DNA from: Yinghuangia aomiensis
GTDB lineage: Bacteria > Actinomycetota > Actinomycetes > Streptomycetales > Streptomycetaceae
Assembly: GCF_039542225.1 (NCBI RefSeq)
Contig: NZ_BAABHS010000026.1
Coordinates: forward strand, 46,773-110,772
Reading direction: 5' to 3'
Length of the DNA stretch: 64,000 nt
Part shown: positions 44,934-53,350 of the stretch, piece after piece
How positions within the stretch are numbered: position 1 is the first letter of the stretch
How the letters are laid out: each line of letters begins with the position of its first letter
Program-made: the position numbers and the translations under genes
The notes under the pieces: model-generated
What the model was told of the DNA's origin: nothing
The model's database searches: none
What the model saw: only the letters and a program-made list of their open reading frames with translations

Positions 44934-45857
44934 TTAGGCAGCGTCGACGACGGGAGTGCCTGATCGGCAGGCCCAGGGCGAGCAGCCGTCCGGGTCTCCG
45001 TCTTCCATGAGCTGGTCGGCGACCGCATCGAACAGATCGACCTGTCGCGACTTCCATTCGCCGCGGGTGACACGGTCGATCGGTGCTTCGTCGAGCGGCA
45101 CCATCGCGCGGTGCAGGTACGCCTTGCCACGCAGCGTCTTGCCCTTGGCGTTCGCGCTGGCGCCGCCGCCGCGTATCGCGTGGTCGAACGTGACGGCGTC
45201 GGCGAACTCGTCGGGGTTCTCGTCGCGCATGCGACGCCATCGTGCGTTGCCGCTGAACGGGCAACCAATGCATGCGCTCTTCGGGGTGTCGCCAAGGCCG
45301 TTGGTCGTCAGGTAGCGGCGGCAGTCGTTGCGTGACATGCCCAGGTCGAGCAGCGGGAACTTGTTCCGCGCGTACTGCACGTCCGCGTCCTTGGCTCGCT
45401 CGAACTCGTCGATGCTGATGCCGATCGACTGGTTGACGTGCCTGCCAGCGGGGGCCCTACCGATCGAGCCGTCTTCGGAAACCTTCGCGCCAAGCAAGGC
45501 ACGGACCGCTGCCTTGATCGGCTTGAGCTTGTACTCGTTCGTGCACTGTCGTCGGGCCAGCCCGCCACTGCCGTCCGGGTTCTTGACGAACAGCGGCATG
45601 GATGCGAACCGGTGTTCCGGGTTCAACGCGTCGTCCCGGATGTTCCCGCGGCCGACACGCAGGATGGGGATCCCGGCCGGCTGTGCAATTTCTCGGTCGA
45701 TGCGGTCCAAGTGTTTGTAGACCGAAGCGGGTTCCCAACCCGTGTCGGCGAACACCGCCGCGTCGTACTTCGGGATGACGCCCTCGGCCGACAACAACAG
45801 CAGCGCGGTCGACTGGACACCCGCGCCGAGCGACAGCACCCGCGGCGTGGCCGTCAC
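44934..45857 (-). CDS. PAPS reductase-like PP-loop protein
   Basis: 307 residues from GTG 45857. The PP-loop is LSLGAGVQSTALLLLS, followed by DAAVFADTGWEPASVYKHL; later RRQCTNEYKLKPI and the Cys pair CIGCPFSGNARWRRM match the adenine-nucleotide alpha-hydrolase group that includes PAPS reductase and DndC-like proteins. Frequently carried by actinophages and AICEs. It may adenylylate a substrate for sulfur or nucleotide modification; the substrate is not inferable. Confidence 0.82.
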   Translation of the reverse strand: MTATPRVLSLGAGVQSTALLLLSAEGVIPKYDAAVFADTGWEPASVYKHLDRIDREIAQPAGIPILRVGRGNIRDDALNPEHRFASMPLFVKNPDGSGGLARRQCTNEYKLKPIKAAVRALLGAKVSEDGSIGRAPAGRHVNQSIGISIDEFERAKDADVQYARNKFPLLDLGMSRNDCRRYLTTNGLGDTPKSACIGCPFSGNARWRRMRDENPDEFADAVTFDHAIRGGGASANAKGKTLRGKAYLHRAMVPLDEAPIDRVTRGEWKSRQVDLFDAVADQLMEDGDPDGCSPWACRSGTPVVDAA

Positions 45858-45941
45858 CGGCCGCGTCCCGTCAGGCTGGACATTTCACGGTGGTTCATGA
45901 GCATGCTGGGGCTCTCCTGTACTCGCTAGCGGACACAGGGG

Positions 45942-45989
45942 CCCCGGGGCAGCCGGCTCTTCTTGGCGGTTGGGACGGCCGCCCCGGGG
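45942..45989 (-). terminator. Terminator after the 70-residue gene
   Basis: CCCCGGGGCAGCCG pairs with CGGCCGCCCCGGGG (one mismatch, 20-nt loop) 6 nt past the stop at 45995. Confidence 0.55.
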
Positions 45990-45994
45990 TGAGA

Positions 45995-46207
45995 TCAGAC
46001 CTTCAGCTCGGCAACCTCGTTCGCGCGGTCGTTGAAGAGCGTCCGGTGGTAGACCGTGGCGACGACGACGCGCTTGTTGGTGCGGTGTTCGGACGAGAGC
46101 AGGCTCTGTCCCTTGGTCAGCGCGGCCGCGTCGTTCGGCTCGCTGTAGTACTTGCTGCCGTGGCTGCTGCCCGCGGCGTCCTTGAACTCGATGTAGAACT
46201 CGGCCAT
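45995..46207 (-). CDS. Small hypothetical protein
   Basis: 70 residues, MAEFYIEFKDAAGSSHGSKYYSEPNDAAALTKGQSLLSSEHRTNKRVVVATVYHRTLFNDRANEV. Strand-helix-strand pattern. ATG 46207 follows a GAGG site. No recognised family. Confidence 0.65.
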   Translation of the reverse strand: MAEFYIEFKDAAGSSHGSKYYSEPNDAAALTKGQSLLSSEHRTNKRVVVATVYHRTLFNDRANEVAELKV

Positions 46208-46246
46208 GGCGGAGCGACCCTCCTCGGGTTTTGGTGACGTTGGGTG

Positions 46247-46362
46247 AGGTGTGCGTGAGCGTGCGCACGCTGGTGTGCGCGGGCGCGTGCGGGCCTTTAT
46301 GCGGGCGCGTACGCGGGTGCGGGGGTGTGCGTGCCGTGCGCACTGTGCGCACGGTTTCGGCG
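46247..46362. repeat. Short-repeat cluster downstream of traB, candidate clt
   Basis: Four copies of TGTGCG(C/T)G-type octamers (in GGTGTGCGTGAG, TGGTGTGCGCGGG, GGTGTGCGTGCC and ACTGTGCGCACGG), two GGGCGCGT(G/A)CGGG blocks, and a 10-bp-arm palindrome (46334-46354, CCGTGCGCAC-T-GTGCGCACGG) lie directly after the traB stop. Streptomyces TraB proteins are known to recognise 8-bp repeats in a clt locus near traB; this cluster is in the right place. Confidence 0.5.
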
Positions 46363-46367
46363 CACAG

Positions 46368-48479
46368 TTACGCGGCGTAGCCCTCGACCGGGACGATTTC
46401 GTAGCGTCCGGCGGTCGGCGTTTCGCGGAGACGGCCCTCGTCGGCGAGCCGGTTGAGGGTCCGGGACACCCACGAACGGGAACGTCCCTGCCACTGCCGG
46501 GTAATGTTCCGCGGGCCGATCTCCGTGTGGCCGGCGGCCTCCAGGGTGTCGACCAGCGCGAGGAGTTCGGCGTACGCCTCGTCCTCGTTCAGCTCGCGCC
46601 GCGGGAATGGCGACGTCTCGCCGAGGGCGATCGACTCGGCGCCGTCCGGCAGCGGCGGCAACTCCTCGTCGGGGTCGACGACAAGCCCGTCATCGTCGCC
46701 GGACGCGTGCATAGCGGCTGCAAGCTGCGCGTCGTCCATCGCGGCGAGTTCGCCATCCGAGTAGTGGTGGCGCGGCTGGTCGTCGTCGCCGATGTTGAAC
46801 GGCGTGTCCACGATTTCAGCCTCCGGCAGCCGGTCCGGTGTGCGGTCGCGCAAGGTGATGTCGGCGCGTGGGGCCGGGACGCCGGCGCGGGCTTCCCGGG
46901 CCTTGGTCGTGGCCTGCGCGCGGTATGCCGCGTACACCGATCCCGCCGCGCGGGCGGTGACGCGGTCGGCCGTGGCGCGGATGCCCTTGTAGATCGCGAT
47001 GAGTTCGCGGATCTCTCGGCGTCCGTCCTCACTCGGGTCGAGCCGGAACGTGCGGTTCGGCATGACCCAACGGCCGAGGGTGCGGCCGGGGCTCTGGAGG
47101 TAGCAGGAGCCCGGCTTGCTGTTCTTCCACGCCTGCGGGTTCGCCCCGGCCTCGATCGTCTCGTCGTTGAGGACGAACGTCGCGTCCACGGGCTTCTGGC
47201 AGCCGAACATGAAGCCCGTGCCGAACTCCGACCGGACGTCGGTGTCCATGTTCGTGCCCGAAGCGCGCTGGAGGCTGACCGACAGGATGACGCCGGCGGA
47301 CCGGGCCTGCTGTGCGATCGGCTTGAGGTTCGGGTTGTCCGACACCGTGCTGTCGGCCGCCTCCTCGAAGTGCGCGACCACGAGCGGGATGCGGTGCTTC
47401 GTCCAGCACTCCGGGACCCACTGCTTGTAGCCGAGGCGCCCGAGCTGATCGGCGCGGGCCCGAATGACATGCGGCAACGCTTCGAGCATCGCCTCGACAC
47501 CCTTCGGCGTCGTCTCCACCCAGTCGAGGCCGCACTCGATGTCGCCGAGGGTCTGACGTCCCTTCGACGGGTCGCCGACCCACAGCAGCACATCCGAACG
47601 CGTGAGGACTTCCAGCGCCAAGACGAGGAACGCCTCGGACTTGCCCGAGCCGTTCATGCCCGCCCACAGGATGTGGCTCGCGTTGCGCGGCACGTCCGGG
47701 TCGCCCGGGAGGTAGAACTCCAGCGGGAGCCCGTCCTCGCAGACACCCATGACGATCGGCTTGGCGACCGATCCGCCGGGCACAGACGGCCCGGGCCACG
47801 GCATCGGCTTCTTCAGCACGTCCTGAGCGACCAGCGACATGGTCACGCGCGAGTGGTCGTCCGGGTCGGCGGTCATGCGGACCGCTGTCGCCGGGATGCC
47901 AGCCGCCGAGGCGATGAGCCCGGCCTTGTTCTGCGCGTCGGCCGCGGTCATCTTGCCGCGTTCAAGCTGGAGGGTCGCCTCAACGCGGGAACCCTCAACA
48001 CTGCCCTTGACGACGTTGGCCTTGGCCATGCCAACCATGTCGAGCAGCTTGTCTCCGCCCGCCGCGTCGGCCTCGGCGGAGTTGCGGAGCGCGTACCGGA
48101 CGTTCCACGACAGGGCGAGACCCGCCCCGCCGATCGCGTACATCGTGCCGACACCGCCAGTCAGCGGACCGGCCACGGTGCCCGCGGTGACGTACGCGGT
48201 CGCGGCCGCCACGGTCACCGTGGCGTGCCCGCGCAGACGCGGCGAACGCCGGGACGCTTCCTGCCACGTCGCGGCCGTAACCGCCGTCGACGCGGCGCCC
48301 ATGACCGCGGTCGCCGCGGTGTTGTCCTCGAAGTGCGCGTGACCGAGCGCCGCGGCACCGCCGAGGACGCCGACGATCAGCCACGGCGGGAGGAACGGCG
48401 CGGTACGCGCGGCAACCCACTTGGCCATCTGGGCGCCGACGTCCGCGCTCTCCTTGCGGAGGGAGTTGCTTGCTGTCAT
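46368..48479 (-). CDS. FtsK/SpoIIIE-type conjugative DNA translocase (TraB-like)
   Basis: 703 residues. The N-terminus has membrane helices (PPWLIVGVLGGAAALG, ATVTVAAATAYVTAGTVAG, GVGTMYAIGGAGLALSW), then an FtsK-type motor with Walker A ILWAGMNGSGKSEAFLVLA and Walker B IPLVVAHFEEAADS-type acidic motif. The C-terminal 70 residues form a winged helix (EAYAELLALVDTLEAAGHTEIGPRNITRQWQGRSRSWVSRTLNRLADEGRL), where TraB proteins contact clt repeats. Larger than and not closely similar to the element-1 pump. Confidence 0.9.
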   Translation of the reverse strand: MTASNSLRKESADVGAQMAKWVAARTAPFLPPWLIVGVLGGAAALGHAHFEDNTAATAVMGAASTAVTAATWQEASRRSPRLRGHATVTVAAATAYVTAGTVAGPLTGGVGTMYAIGGAGLALSWNVRYALRNSAEADAAGGDKLLDMVGMAKANVVKGSVEGSRVEATLQLERGKMTAADAQNKAGLIASAAGIPATAVRMTADPDDHSRVTMSLVAQDVLKKPMPWPGPSVPGGSVAKPIVMGVCEDGLPLEFYLPGDPDVPRNASHILWAGMNGSGKSEAFLVLALEVLTRSDVLLWVGDPSKGRQTLGDIECGLDWVETTPKGVEAMLEALPHVIRARADQLGRLGYKQWVPECWTKHRIPLVVAHFEEAADSTVSDNPNLKPIAQQARSAGVILSVSLQRASGTNMDTDVRSEFGTGFMFGCQKPVDATFVLNDETIEAGANPQAWKNSKPGSCYLQSPGRTLGRWVMPNRTFRLDPSEDGRREIRELIAIYKGIRATADRVTARAAGSVYAAYRAQATTKAREARAGVPAPRADITLRDRTPDRLPEAEIVDTPFNIGDDDQPRHHYSDGELAAMDDAQLAAAMHASGDDDGLVVDPDEELPPLPDGAESIALGETSPFPRRELNEDEAYAELLALVDTLEAAGHTEIGPRNITRQWQGRSRSWVSRTLNRLADEGRLRETPTAGRYEIVPVEGYAA

Positions 48480-48513
48480 TGCTCCGGTAGTCCTCTCGGA
48501 GTCGTCGGGGCGA

Positions 48514-48885
48514 TCAGGACGCGAACGTGAACTTCGGCGCCGGCCTCTTGTGGCCGGCCGCCTCCAGCTCGGGCGCGAAGTGCTTGAGGAACGCCGCGTA
48601 GCACTGAGCCATGCGCGCAGCCGCGGCCTTGGACTCCTCGGCCGCGATGTCGACGTGCCGCGCGATGGTGAACGCGCGGACGCGGGCCCCGCCGGGCACG
48701 TTCGAGTTCAGGACGGGGATTTCCTTGAGCACCGCGCGCAGCAGCTCGGAGCCGATCGCGAGGTCAACGGAGACGTCGCGCAGCAGCTCACGGCCGGCGT
48801 TGGTGTACGTGCGGATGGACTCCGGGTTGATGAACTCCGGGTCCATCAGGATCTGACGGGCGTTGCCGAGGGCACGGCGAGCCAT
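48514..48885 (-). CDS. Hypothetical AICE protein upstream of traB
   Basis: 123 residues from ATG 48885: MARRALGNARQILMDPEFINPESIRTYTNAGRELLRDVSVDLAIGSELLRAVLKEIP, mostly helical. The upstream in-frame ATG would run through a terminator hairpin and is rejected. It precedes traB by 34 nt on the same strand, so it is a likely transfer accessory protein. No known domain. Confidence 0.7.
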   Translation of the reverse strand: MARRALGNARQILMDPEFINPESIRTYTNAGRELLRDVSVDLAIGSELLRAVLKEIPVLNSNVPGGARVRAFTIARHVDIAAEESKAAAARMAQCYAAFLKHFAPELEAAGHKRPAPKFTFAS

Positions 48886-48906
48886 AAGGCAGTCCTCCAA
48901 GAAGAA

Positions 48907-48934
48907 GCGGGGTCCGGTCGAGTCCGGACCCCGC
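48907..48934 (-). terminator. Terminator after whiB
   Basis: GCGGGGTCCGG / CCGGACCCCGC is a perfect 11-bp stem with a 6-nt loop, 31 nt past the whiB stop on the minus strand. Confidence 0.65.
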
Positions 48935-48964
48935 ACGAGAGATGTGGCTGTGCTTGCGCGGCCG

Positions 48965-49285
48965 TCAGGCGGCCTTGGCGACCTCGGCGGCCGTGCGGTT
49001 CACCTTGCGCCGCAGCGCCCGGCGCTCCTCGACGGTCAGCCCGCCGCGGATGGTGTGCTCGTCGTGCTCCTCCAGCGCCGCAACGAGGCAGTCACGGCGG
49101 ACCGGGCAGGACCGGCACAGAGACTTCGCCGCGCGCTCGCGCATCTCGCGGGCCGCGTCGGACTCGCGGACGTCGTCCGGCTCGCTGAACCACTCGGCGT
49201 ACGCGCTGCCGCCGCTGGTGTCGCGGCAGGCCGCCGCGTTCTGCCAGCGTTCGCGCGGACCGATCGCGGTCTTGTTGACGTTCAT
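48965..49285 (-). CDS. WhiB-family iron-sulfur regulator
   Basis: 106 residues. Four cluster cysteines: one in AAACRDTSG, then CRSCPVRRDC (C-x2-C-x5-C). The turn motif is TIRGGLTVEERRALRR, a variant of the usual G-V/I-W-GG. Wbl proteins bind a 4Fe-4S cluster and work with the main sigma factor. It overlaps the start region of the SpdB-like gene's end (ATGA-type), so it belongs to the transfer operon. Confidence 0.9.
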   Translation of the reverse strand: MNVNKTAIGPRERWQNAAACRDTSGGSAYAEWFSEPDDVRESDAAREMRERAAKSLCRSCPVRRDCLVAALEEHDEHTIRGGLTVEERRALRRKVNRTAAEVAKAA

Positions 49286-50838
49286 CGGGGTGTCGCCTCC
49301 TCGGCGGTGGTGGTGCCGGACTGGACAGGAAGAGTCAGGACGGTCGCCCCGCCGACGTAGCGCCGCTTGGCCTCGTCGAGGGCGTCCTTGGCGGTGTCGT
49401 AGCGGCAGCCGAGCGCCTGCTGAGCCGCGCGGTAGGACACGTCGCCGCGGTGATCGCGGAGCAGTTGCAGCGCGGCCGCGACGTGATCCCGCGAGCCGTT
49501 GGCGGACGCTGGCGCGGCCGGTTTCGCGGCCGGACGCGGCGCCTTGCGGGGAGCGGCCGCGGTCGGCCGCGACGGTGCGGCGGGTGCTTCCCGGGGAGCG
49601 CGCTCGGTCGTCGCCGAGACTGCTTCCGGAAGCACCGGAGCGACGTCGGCCGGGAGCGTTTCCGGGTGCTTCCCGTGCTGGTCAGCGGGGTGGGAAGCGC
49701 TTCCGTCGTGCAGGAGTTCATGCACCCGCCACAGGACGACGGGAGCGAGTCCAGCAACCGCGATGCGAATCACGATGTGCACCCACCCGCCGGGAAGCAC
49801 CGGCAGCAGATGCACCGTGACGTTCGTCAGCACCATGACCGTGATCGCCCATCCGACTTCCTGTCGGCGCCGGAACGCGGCGATCACGTACGCGTCGATG
49901 CACACCGGACCGAACGCGGCGAAGAAGCCGAAGCCCGCCCAGGTGTACAGGTGGTACTCGCCGGACGCGGTCAACGCGACCGCGGCGAGAAGCGCGACGA
50001 ACGGGAGCACGCGCCCGAGGACGTTCGTGCGCCACCGCAACCGGTCAAGCTTCGTGGCGAGTTCGGCGCGCGACTCGTCGGCGGCCGCGCGGATCGCCTC
50101 GGCCTCGTGAAGCGCGGCCGAGGCCCGGTCCCGCTCGGCTTGTGCTTCGCGGGTGGCTTCGGCGGTGATCCGGGTTGCGGCCGTTCGTGCCTGAGCGCGC
50201 AAGGCGTCTGCGGCTGCCTCGGCTTCGGCGCGAACGCGCTCAGCTTCGGTGTTCGCGGTCACGGCCGCCTCGTCAGCCCGCCGCTTGGCCTCGTCGACGA
50301 TGCCGCTCGCTGCCGCGTGTGCGTCGTCGACGATGCGCTTGGTCTCGCCGCGGGCCTCGTCGACGAGGGCCTGAGCGCGTTGCTTGTCGCTCTCGGCTTC
50401 GTCGAGGACGCGCGCGGCGTAGGTGTCGGCCGTACCGCGAACACGCGCCGCGGTCGCCGAAGCGTCCTCGCGGACCGTGTCCGCGGTGCTCCGGGCCTCG
50501 GCAACGATCGTCTCGGCGGTTTGCCGAGCCCGCGCCACGAACTCTCGCCCCGCGACGGTCTGTTGCCGGGCTTCGTCGCGAGCGATCGCGGCGGCCGTCT
50601 CCGCCTGCTTGAGCACGGCCTCGGCGGAACGCCGATCGGCGGCCGCTTCGGCACGTACGCGGTCGGCCTCGGCTTCCGCTTGGACCAACAGCTCACGCGC
50701 GGCGTGTTCGGCTTCGTCCACAACCTGTGTGGCGTGAGCCTTGGCATCCAGCGCGGCCGTCAATCCGGTCGGCTCGGGCGTCCATAACGGCGCGGGCCCC
50801 GGGGTCGCCATCTGTGCCAGGCTCGGCGGCCGCTTCAC
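49282..50838 (-). CDS. SpdB-like membrane protein with coiled coil (DUF2637-type)
   Basis: 518 residues from GTG 50838, overlapping the previous stop (GTGA). Residues about 25-250 form a long Ala/Glu/Arg-rich coiled coil (AEAEADRVRAEAAADRRSAEAVLKQAE). Four helices follow (VLPFVALLAAVALTASGEY, WAGFGFFAAFGPVCIDAYVIAAF, VGWAITVMVLTNVTVHLLPVL, VHIVIRIAVAGLAPVVLW), then an Ala/Pro linker and a C-terminal HTH-like part (AALQLLRDHRGDVSYRAAQQALGCRYDTAKDALDEAKRR). In streptomycetes such spread proteins help move DNA across septa after transfer. Confidence 0.78.
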   Translation of the reverse strand: MKRPPSLAQMATPGPAPLWTPEPTGLTAALDAKAHATQVVDEAEHAARELLVQAEAEADRVRAEAAADRRSAEAVLKQAETAAAIARDEARQQTVAGREFVARARQTAETIVAEARSTADTVREDASATAARVRGTADTYAARVLDEAESDKQRAQALVDEARGETKRIVDDAHAAASGIVDEAKRRADEAAVTANTEAERVRAEAEAAADALRAQARTAATRITAEATREAQAERDRASAALHEAEAIRAAADESRAELATKLDRLRWRTNVLGRVLPFVALLAAVALTASGEYHLYTWAGFGFFAAFGPVCIDAYVIAAFRRRQEVGWAITVMVLTNVTVHLLPVLPGGWVHIVIRIAVAGLAPVVLWRVHELLHDGSASHPADQHGKHPETLPADVAPVLPEAVSATTERAPREAPAAPSRPTAAAPRKAPRPAAKPAAPASANGSRDHVAAALQLLRDHRGDVSYRAAQQALGCRYDTAKDALDEAKRRYVGGATVLTLPVQSGTTTAEEATPR

Positions 50839-51089
50839 TCCCCACCGCCGAAGAGCCCCGCGGCTTGTCGCCAGGCCGCGGCTTCCGTGCGGTGCTCGTA
50901 CTCGTCCCACGTGCGCGTGTCCCAGCCCTCGGCCGGTCCGTACCGCGCCTCCAGCTCGGCGACGAGCGTCGTCATCCTGCCTACCTGCTGACGGAAGCGC
51001 AGCAGCCGGTTGACCGCCTCGTCCGCCAGCGCGTAGGCGCCAGCCGTGCCCGCGGCCGGCTCGGCCTGGCGAATCAGCGTCACAGCCAT
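50835..51089 (-). CDS. Small hypothetical protein
   Basis: 84 residues from ATG 51089: AYALADEAVNRLLRFRQQVGRMTTLVAELEARYGPAEGWDTRTWDEYEHRTEAAAWRQAAGLFGG. Helical and charged. It overlaps the upstream gene by 10 nt and the SpdB-like gene by 4, so it belongs to the same operon. No recognised domain. Confidence 0.65.
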   Translation of the reverse strand: MAVTLIRQAEPAAGTAGAYALADEAVNRLLRFRQQVGRMTTLVAELEARYGPAEGWDTRTWDEYEHRTEAAAWRQAAGLFGGGE

Positions 51090-51403
51090 CGCGCACCGCC
51101 GATCCGGCCGCCGCGCAGCTGCGCGCCGTACGCACAGACGCGGTAACCGCCGCTCGGCCGGCCGACGCTTGGCGACGGTCGCGACTTCGAGGCCGCCAAA
51201 ACCAACGTGGTCGCGTAGGCCGCCGACTCGACGTCCTTGCGCCACAGGTCGGACAGCACGTCGTACGCGACATCCAGCCGCGCCGCGCGCTCCGACTCCG
51301 ACTCGACCGCGGGCCCCATGAACAGAACCGGGTCGATGCCGAGCACCAACTCGGCGTATTCGGTCCCCGACGTCGCCGGGGAAGCCGCAACAATGGTTCG
51401 CAA
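51080..51403 (-). CDS. Hypothetical protein, first gene of transfer operon
   Basis: 107 residues. I choose TTG 51403 because GAGGAGAG lies 4 nt upstream; the longer in-frame ATG runs through Arg-rich non-coding-like sequence. SGTEYAELVLGIDPVLFMGPAVESESERAARLDVAYDVLSDLWRKDVESAAYATTLVLAA is helical. Function unknown. Confidence 0.6.
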   Translation of the reverse strand: MRTIVAASPATSGTEYAELVLGIDPVLFMGPAVESESERAARLDVAYDVLSDLWRKDVESAAYATTLVLAASKSRPSPSVGRPSGGYRVCAYGAQLRGGRIGGARWL

Positions 51404-51811
51404 GTCGCTCTCCTCTTCTTCAGGAGGTGACCCACGGGGCGGCCGCCGGACCTTGGCCGGACGGCGACCGCCCCGGCGCACCTCAGTGCGCCTCGCCACG
51501 TATGACGAGTGGCCATGACCCCCGACCCGCGACCGGGATCGGCGCGGATCGAGGACCAAAAGCACTCGTGTCTGTGGTCATTCGTCACTCTGTTGAGTTC
51601 TCAAGGAACGCGCTGTCCCGACGGGCGTGCGGCGCGCCAATGCCGCCTTCCCTGCCGGTCGCTCGGTCTCGGCGCCATGCAGAAGTGCAGCTCAGAGCAG
51701 ACACAGCGACCCGAAGACCGCTACGTCACTGCCTCACTAGTGAGGTAGTGACGTCACCGTAGCGCGACAACTCCGACTGCCGCAATACCTCACTAGGGAA
51801 GTCGCCCTACG
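51404..51811. promoter_or_regulatory. Divergent control region with GntR operators
   Basis: 408 bases with no gene. CCTCACTAGTGAGG (51732-51745) is a perfect 14-bp palindrome; CCTCACTAGGGA (51788-51799) is a second, imperfect copy 13 bp before the GntR start. These are probable operators for that regulator. A TTGAG-TT-CTCAA motif near 51594-51605 lies on the side of the leftward transfer operon and may belong to its leader. Confidence 0.6.
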
Positions 51812-52588
51812 ATGGCTCGCATGGGCATTGATCCGACCGACCCGCGGCCGCCGTCGCGGCAGATCGCCGACGAGTTGCGCGAGCAGATCGTCAGCGGAGA
51901 CCTTGAGCCGGGGCAGCCGCTGCCCTCGGAAAGTTCGCTGGTCGCGACGTATGGAACGTCGCCGACGACCGCGCGGCAGGCCGTACGCCTGCTGAAGGAA
52001 GAGGGCCTGGTCGTCTCCGAGCGCGGCCGCGGCGTGTTCGTGAAGAAGCAGCCACCCACCATCCACATGGGCTCGCACCGCTTCTCACGCAAAACGCGCG
52101 CCGAGGGCAAGGCAGCGTTCGAGGCGGAGATAGAGGCCCAGGGACGTCGCTGGGGCCAAGAGATCCTGGAACTTGCCGACGTCCCCGCGCCGAAGTGGGT
52201 CGCCGAGTGGTTCGGCATCGAGCCGGGCACTGAGGTGTTCGTACGGCGCCGACGCAACTGGGTCGACGACGAACCCACGCAGATCGCCGACAGCTACTAC
52301 CAACTGCCGACCGTCCAGGACACCGCGATCCGCACCGAGGACACGGGCCCCGGAGGCAGCTACGCACGCCTTGAGGAGAAAGGCCACCGGCTGGAGCGCT
52401 TCCGCGAGGAAATCGCGATCCGCATGCCGTCGCCCGATGAGACCAAGGCTCTCCGCCTGTCGCCCGGCATCCCCGTGGCCGAACTCCGGCGCATCGCGTT
52501 CACCGCGGAAGGCCCCGTGGAAGTACTGACGTCAGTGGTCGCCGGCGACCGCCACGTGTTCTGCTACGAGTTCCCCGCACCCGAGTAG
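51812..52588 (+). CDS. GntR-family regulator of element 2
   Basis: 258 residues (ATG 51812, or ATG 51821). Winged helix PPSRQIADELREQIVSGDLEPGQPLPSESSLVATYGTSPTTARQAVRLLKEEGLVVSERGRGVFV, then a UTRA-type domain (WFGIEPGTEVFVRRRRNWVDDEPTQIADSYY and MPSPDETKALRLSPGIPVAELRRIAF). Divergent from the transfer operon with palindromes in between, so it likely represses transfer, as KorSA/Kor proteins do. First gene of a three-gene operon. Confidence 0.88.
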   Translation: MARMGIDPTDPRPPSRQIADELREQIVSGDLEPGQPLPSESSLVATYGTSPTTARQAVRLLKEEGLVVSERGRGVFVKKQPPTIHMGSHRFSRKTRAEGKAAFEAEIEAQGRRWGQEILELADVPAPKWVAEWFGIEPGTEVFVRRRRNWVDDEPTQIADSYYQLPTVQDTAIRTEDTGPGGSYARLEEKGHRLERFREEIAIRMPSPDETKALRLSPGIPVAELRRIAFTAEGPVEVLTSVVAGDRHVFCYEFPAPE

Positions 52589-52600
52589 ACAGGAAGAACC

Positions 52601-53350
52601 TTGCAGGTCACCTACACCAGCGTTCCGACGCCGGGCGGGATCAACGACGACTTCGTCATCGCGGGGGAACGGTTCGTCGTCGTCCTCGACGGAGCAACGC
52701 AACTCAGCGAGTCCGGGTGCATCCACGACGTCCCATGGCTGGTCAAGCGCCTCGGGACCCAACTGGCGACCGCCATCGTGACCGAGCCGGATGCATCGTT
52801 GACGTCCATCCTGGCCGGCGCCATCGAACGCGTCTGCGCCATGCACGCCGACACCTGCGACCTGACGAACACGAGTAGCCCGTCCACCACGGTCGCGCTC
52901 CTGCGCCACCAGGGCGAGACGGTGGACTACCTCGTCCTGTGTGACTCGCCGCTCGTCATCGAGACCACGGACGGCAAGGTCCAGGCGTACACCGACGACG
53001 CGACGAAGCACCTTCCCGGCTACACACAGGATGACCTGCGCAAGACCCGCAACCAGCCCGGAGGGTTCTGGGTCGCCAGCACCAAGCCCGAGGCCGCCGA
53101 ACACGCGGTCATCGGCTCCCTCAACGCCGCGGACGTCCGCCGCGCGGCCCTGATGACCGACGGCATGTCCCGCCTCGTCGAGCGCTACGGTTGGTCGTGG
53201 TCCCGCGTCATGGACGTCGCCGAAGCCGAGGGCCCCGCCGCCGCCGTCGCCGCAGTCCGCGAAGCCGAGAACGCCACCGCCCCCGGCACCTTCCGCGGCA
53301 AGCAGTACGACGACGCCACCATCGCGCTGTGCCGCGAGTTCATCTCATGA
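52601..53350 (+). CDS. PP2C-like phosphatase domain protein (element copy)
   Basis: 249 residues from TTG 52601 (AGGAAG 5 nt upstream). It resembles the PP2C/SpoIIE fold: DDFVIAGERFVVVLDGAT with the first metal-site Asp residues, SSPSTTVALLRHQGETVDYLVLCDSPLVI, RRAALMTDGMSRLVERYG and the final KQYDDATIAL with a second acidic pair. It has a full-length paralogue outside the element at 59455 (about two thirds identical by eye). Role unknown; perhaps it controls the GntR or Nudix neighbour. Confidence 0.78.
   Translation: MQVTYTSVPTPGGINDDFVIAGERFVVVLDGATQLSESGCIHDVPWLVKRLGTQLATAIVTEPDASLTSILAGAIERVCAMHADTCDLTNTSSPSTTVALLRHQGETVDYLVLCDSPLVIETTDGKVQAYTDDATKHLPGYTQDDLRKTRNQPGGFWVASTKPEAAEHAVIGSLNAADVRRAALMTDGMSRLVERYGWSWSRVMDVAEAEGPAAAVAAVREAENATAPGTFRGKQYDDATIALCREFIS

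Noticed and set aside
50839..51588. N-terminal extension of the SpdB-like frame to 768 residues
   Set aside because: The extension overlaps two better-supported genes with ribosome sites and GTGA coupling and reads as Arg/Gly-rich noise.
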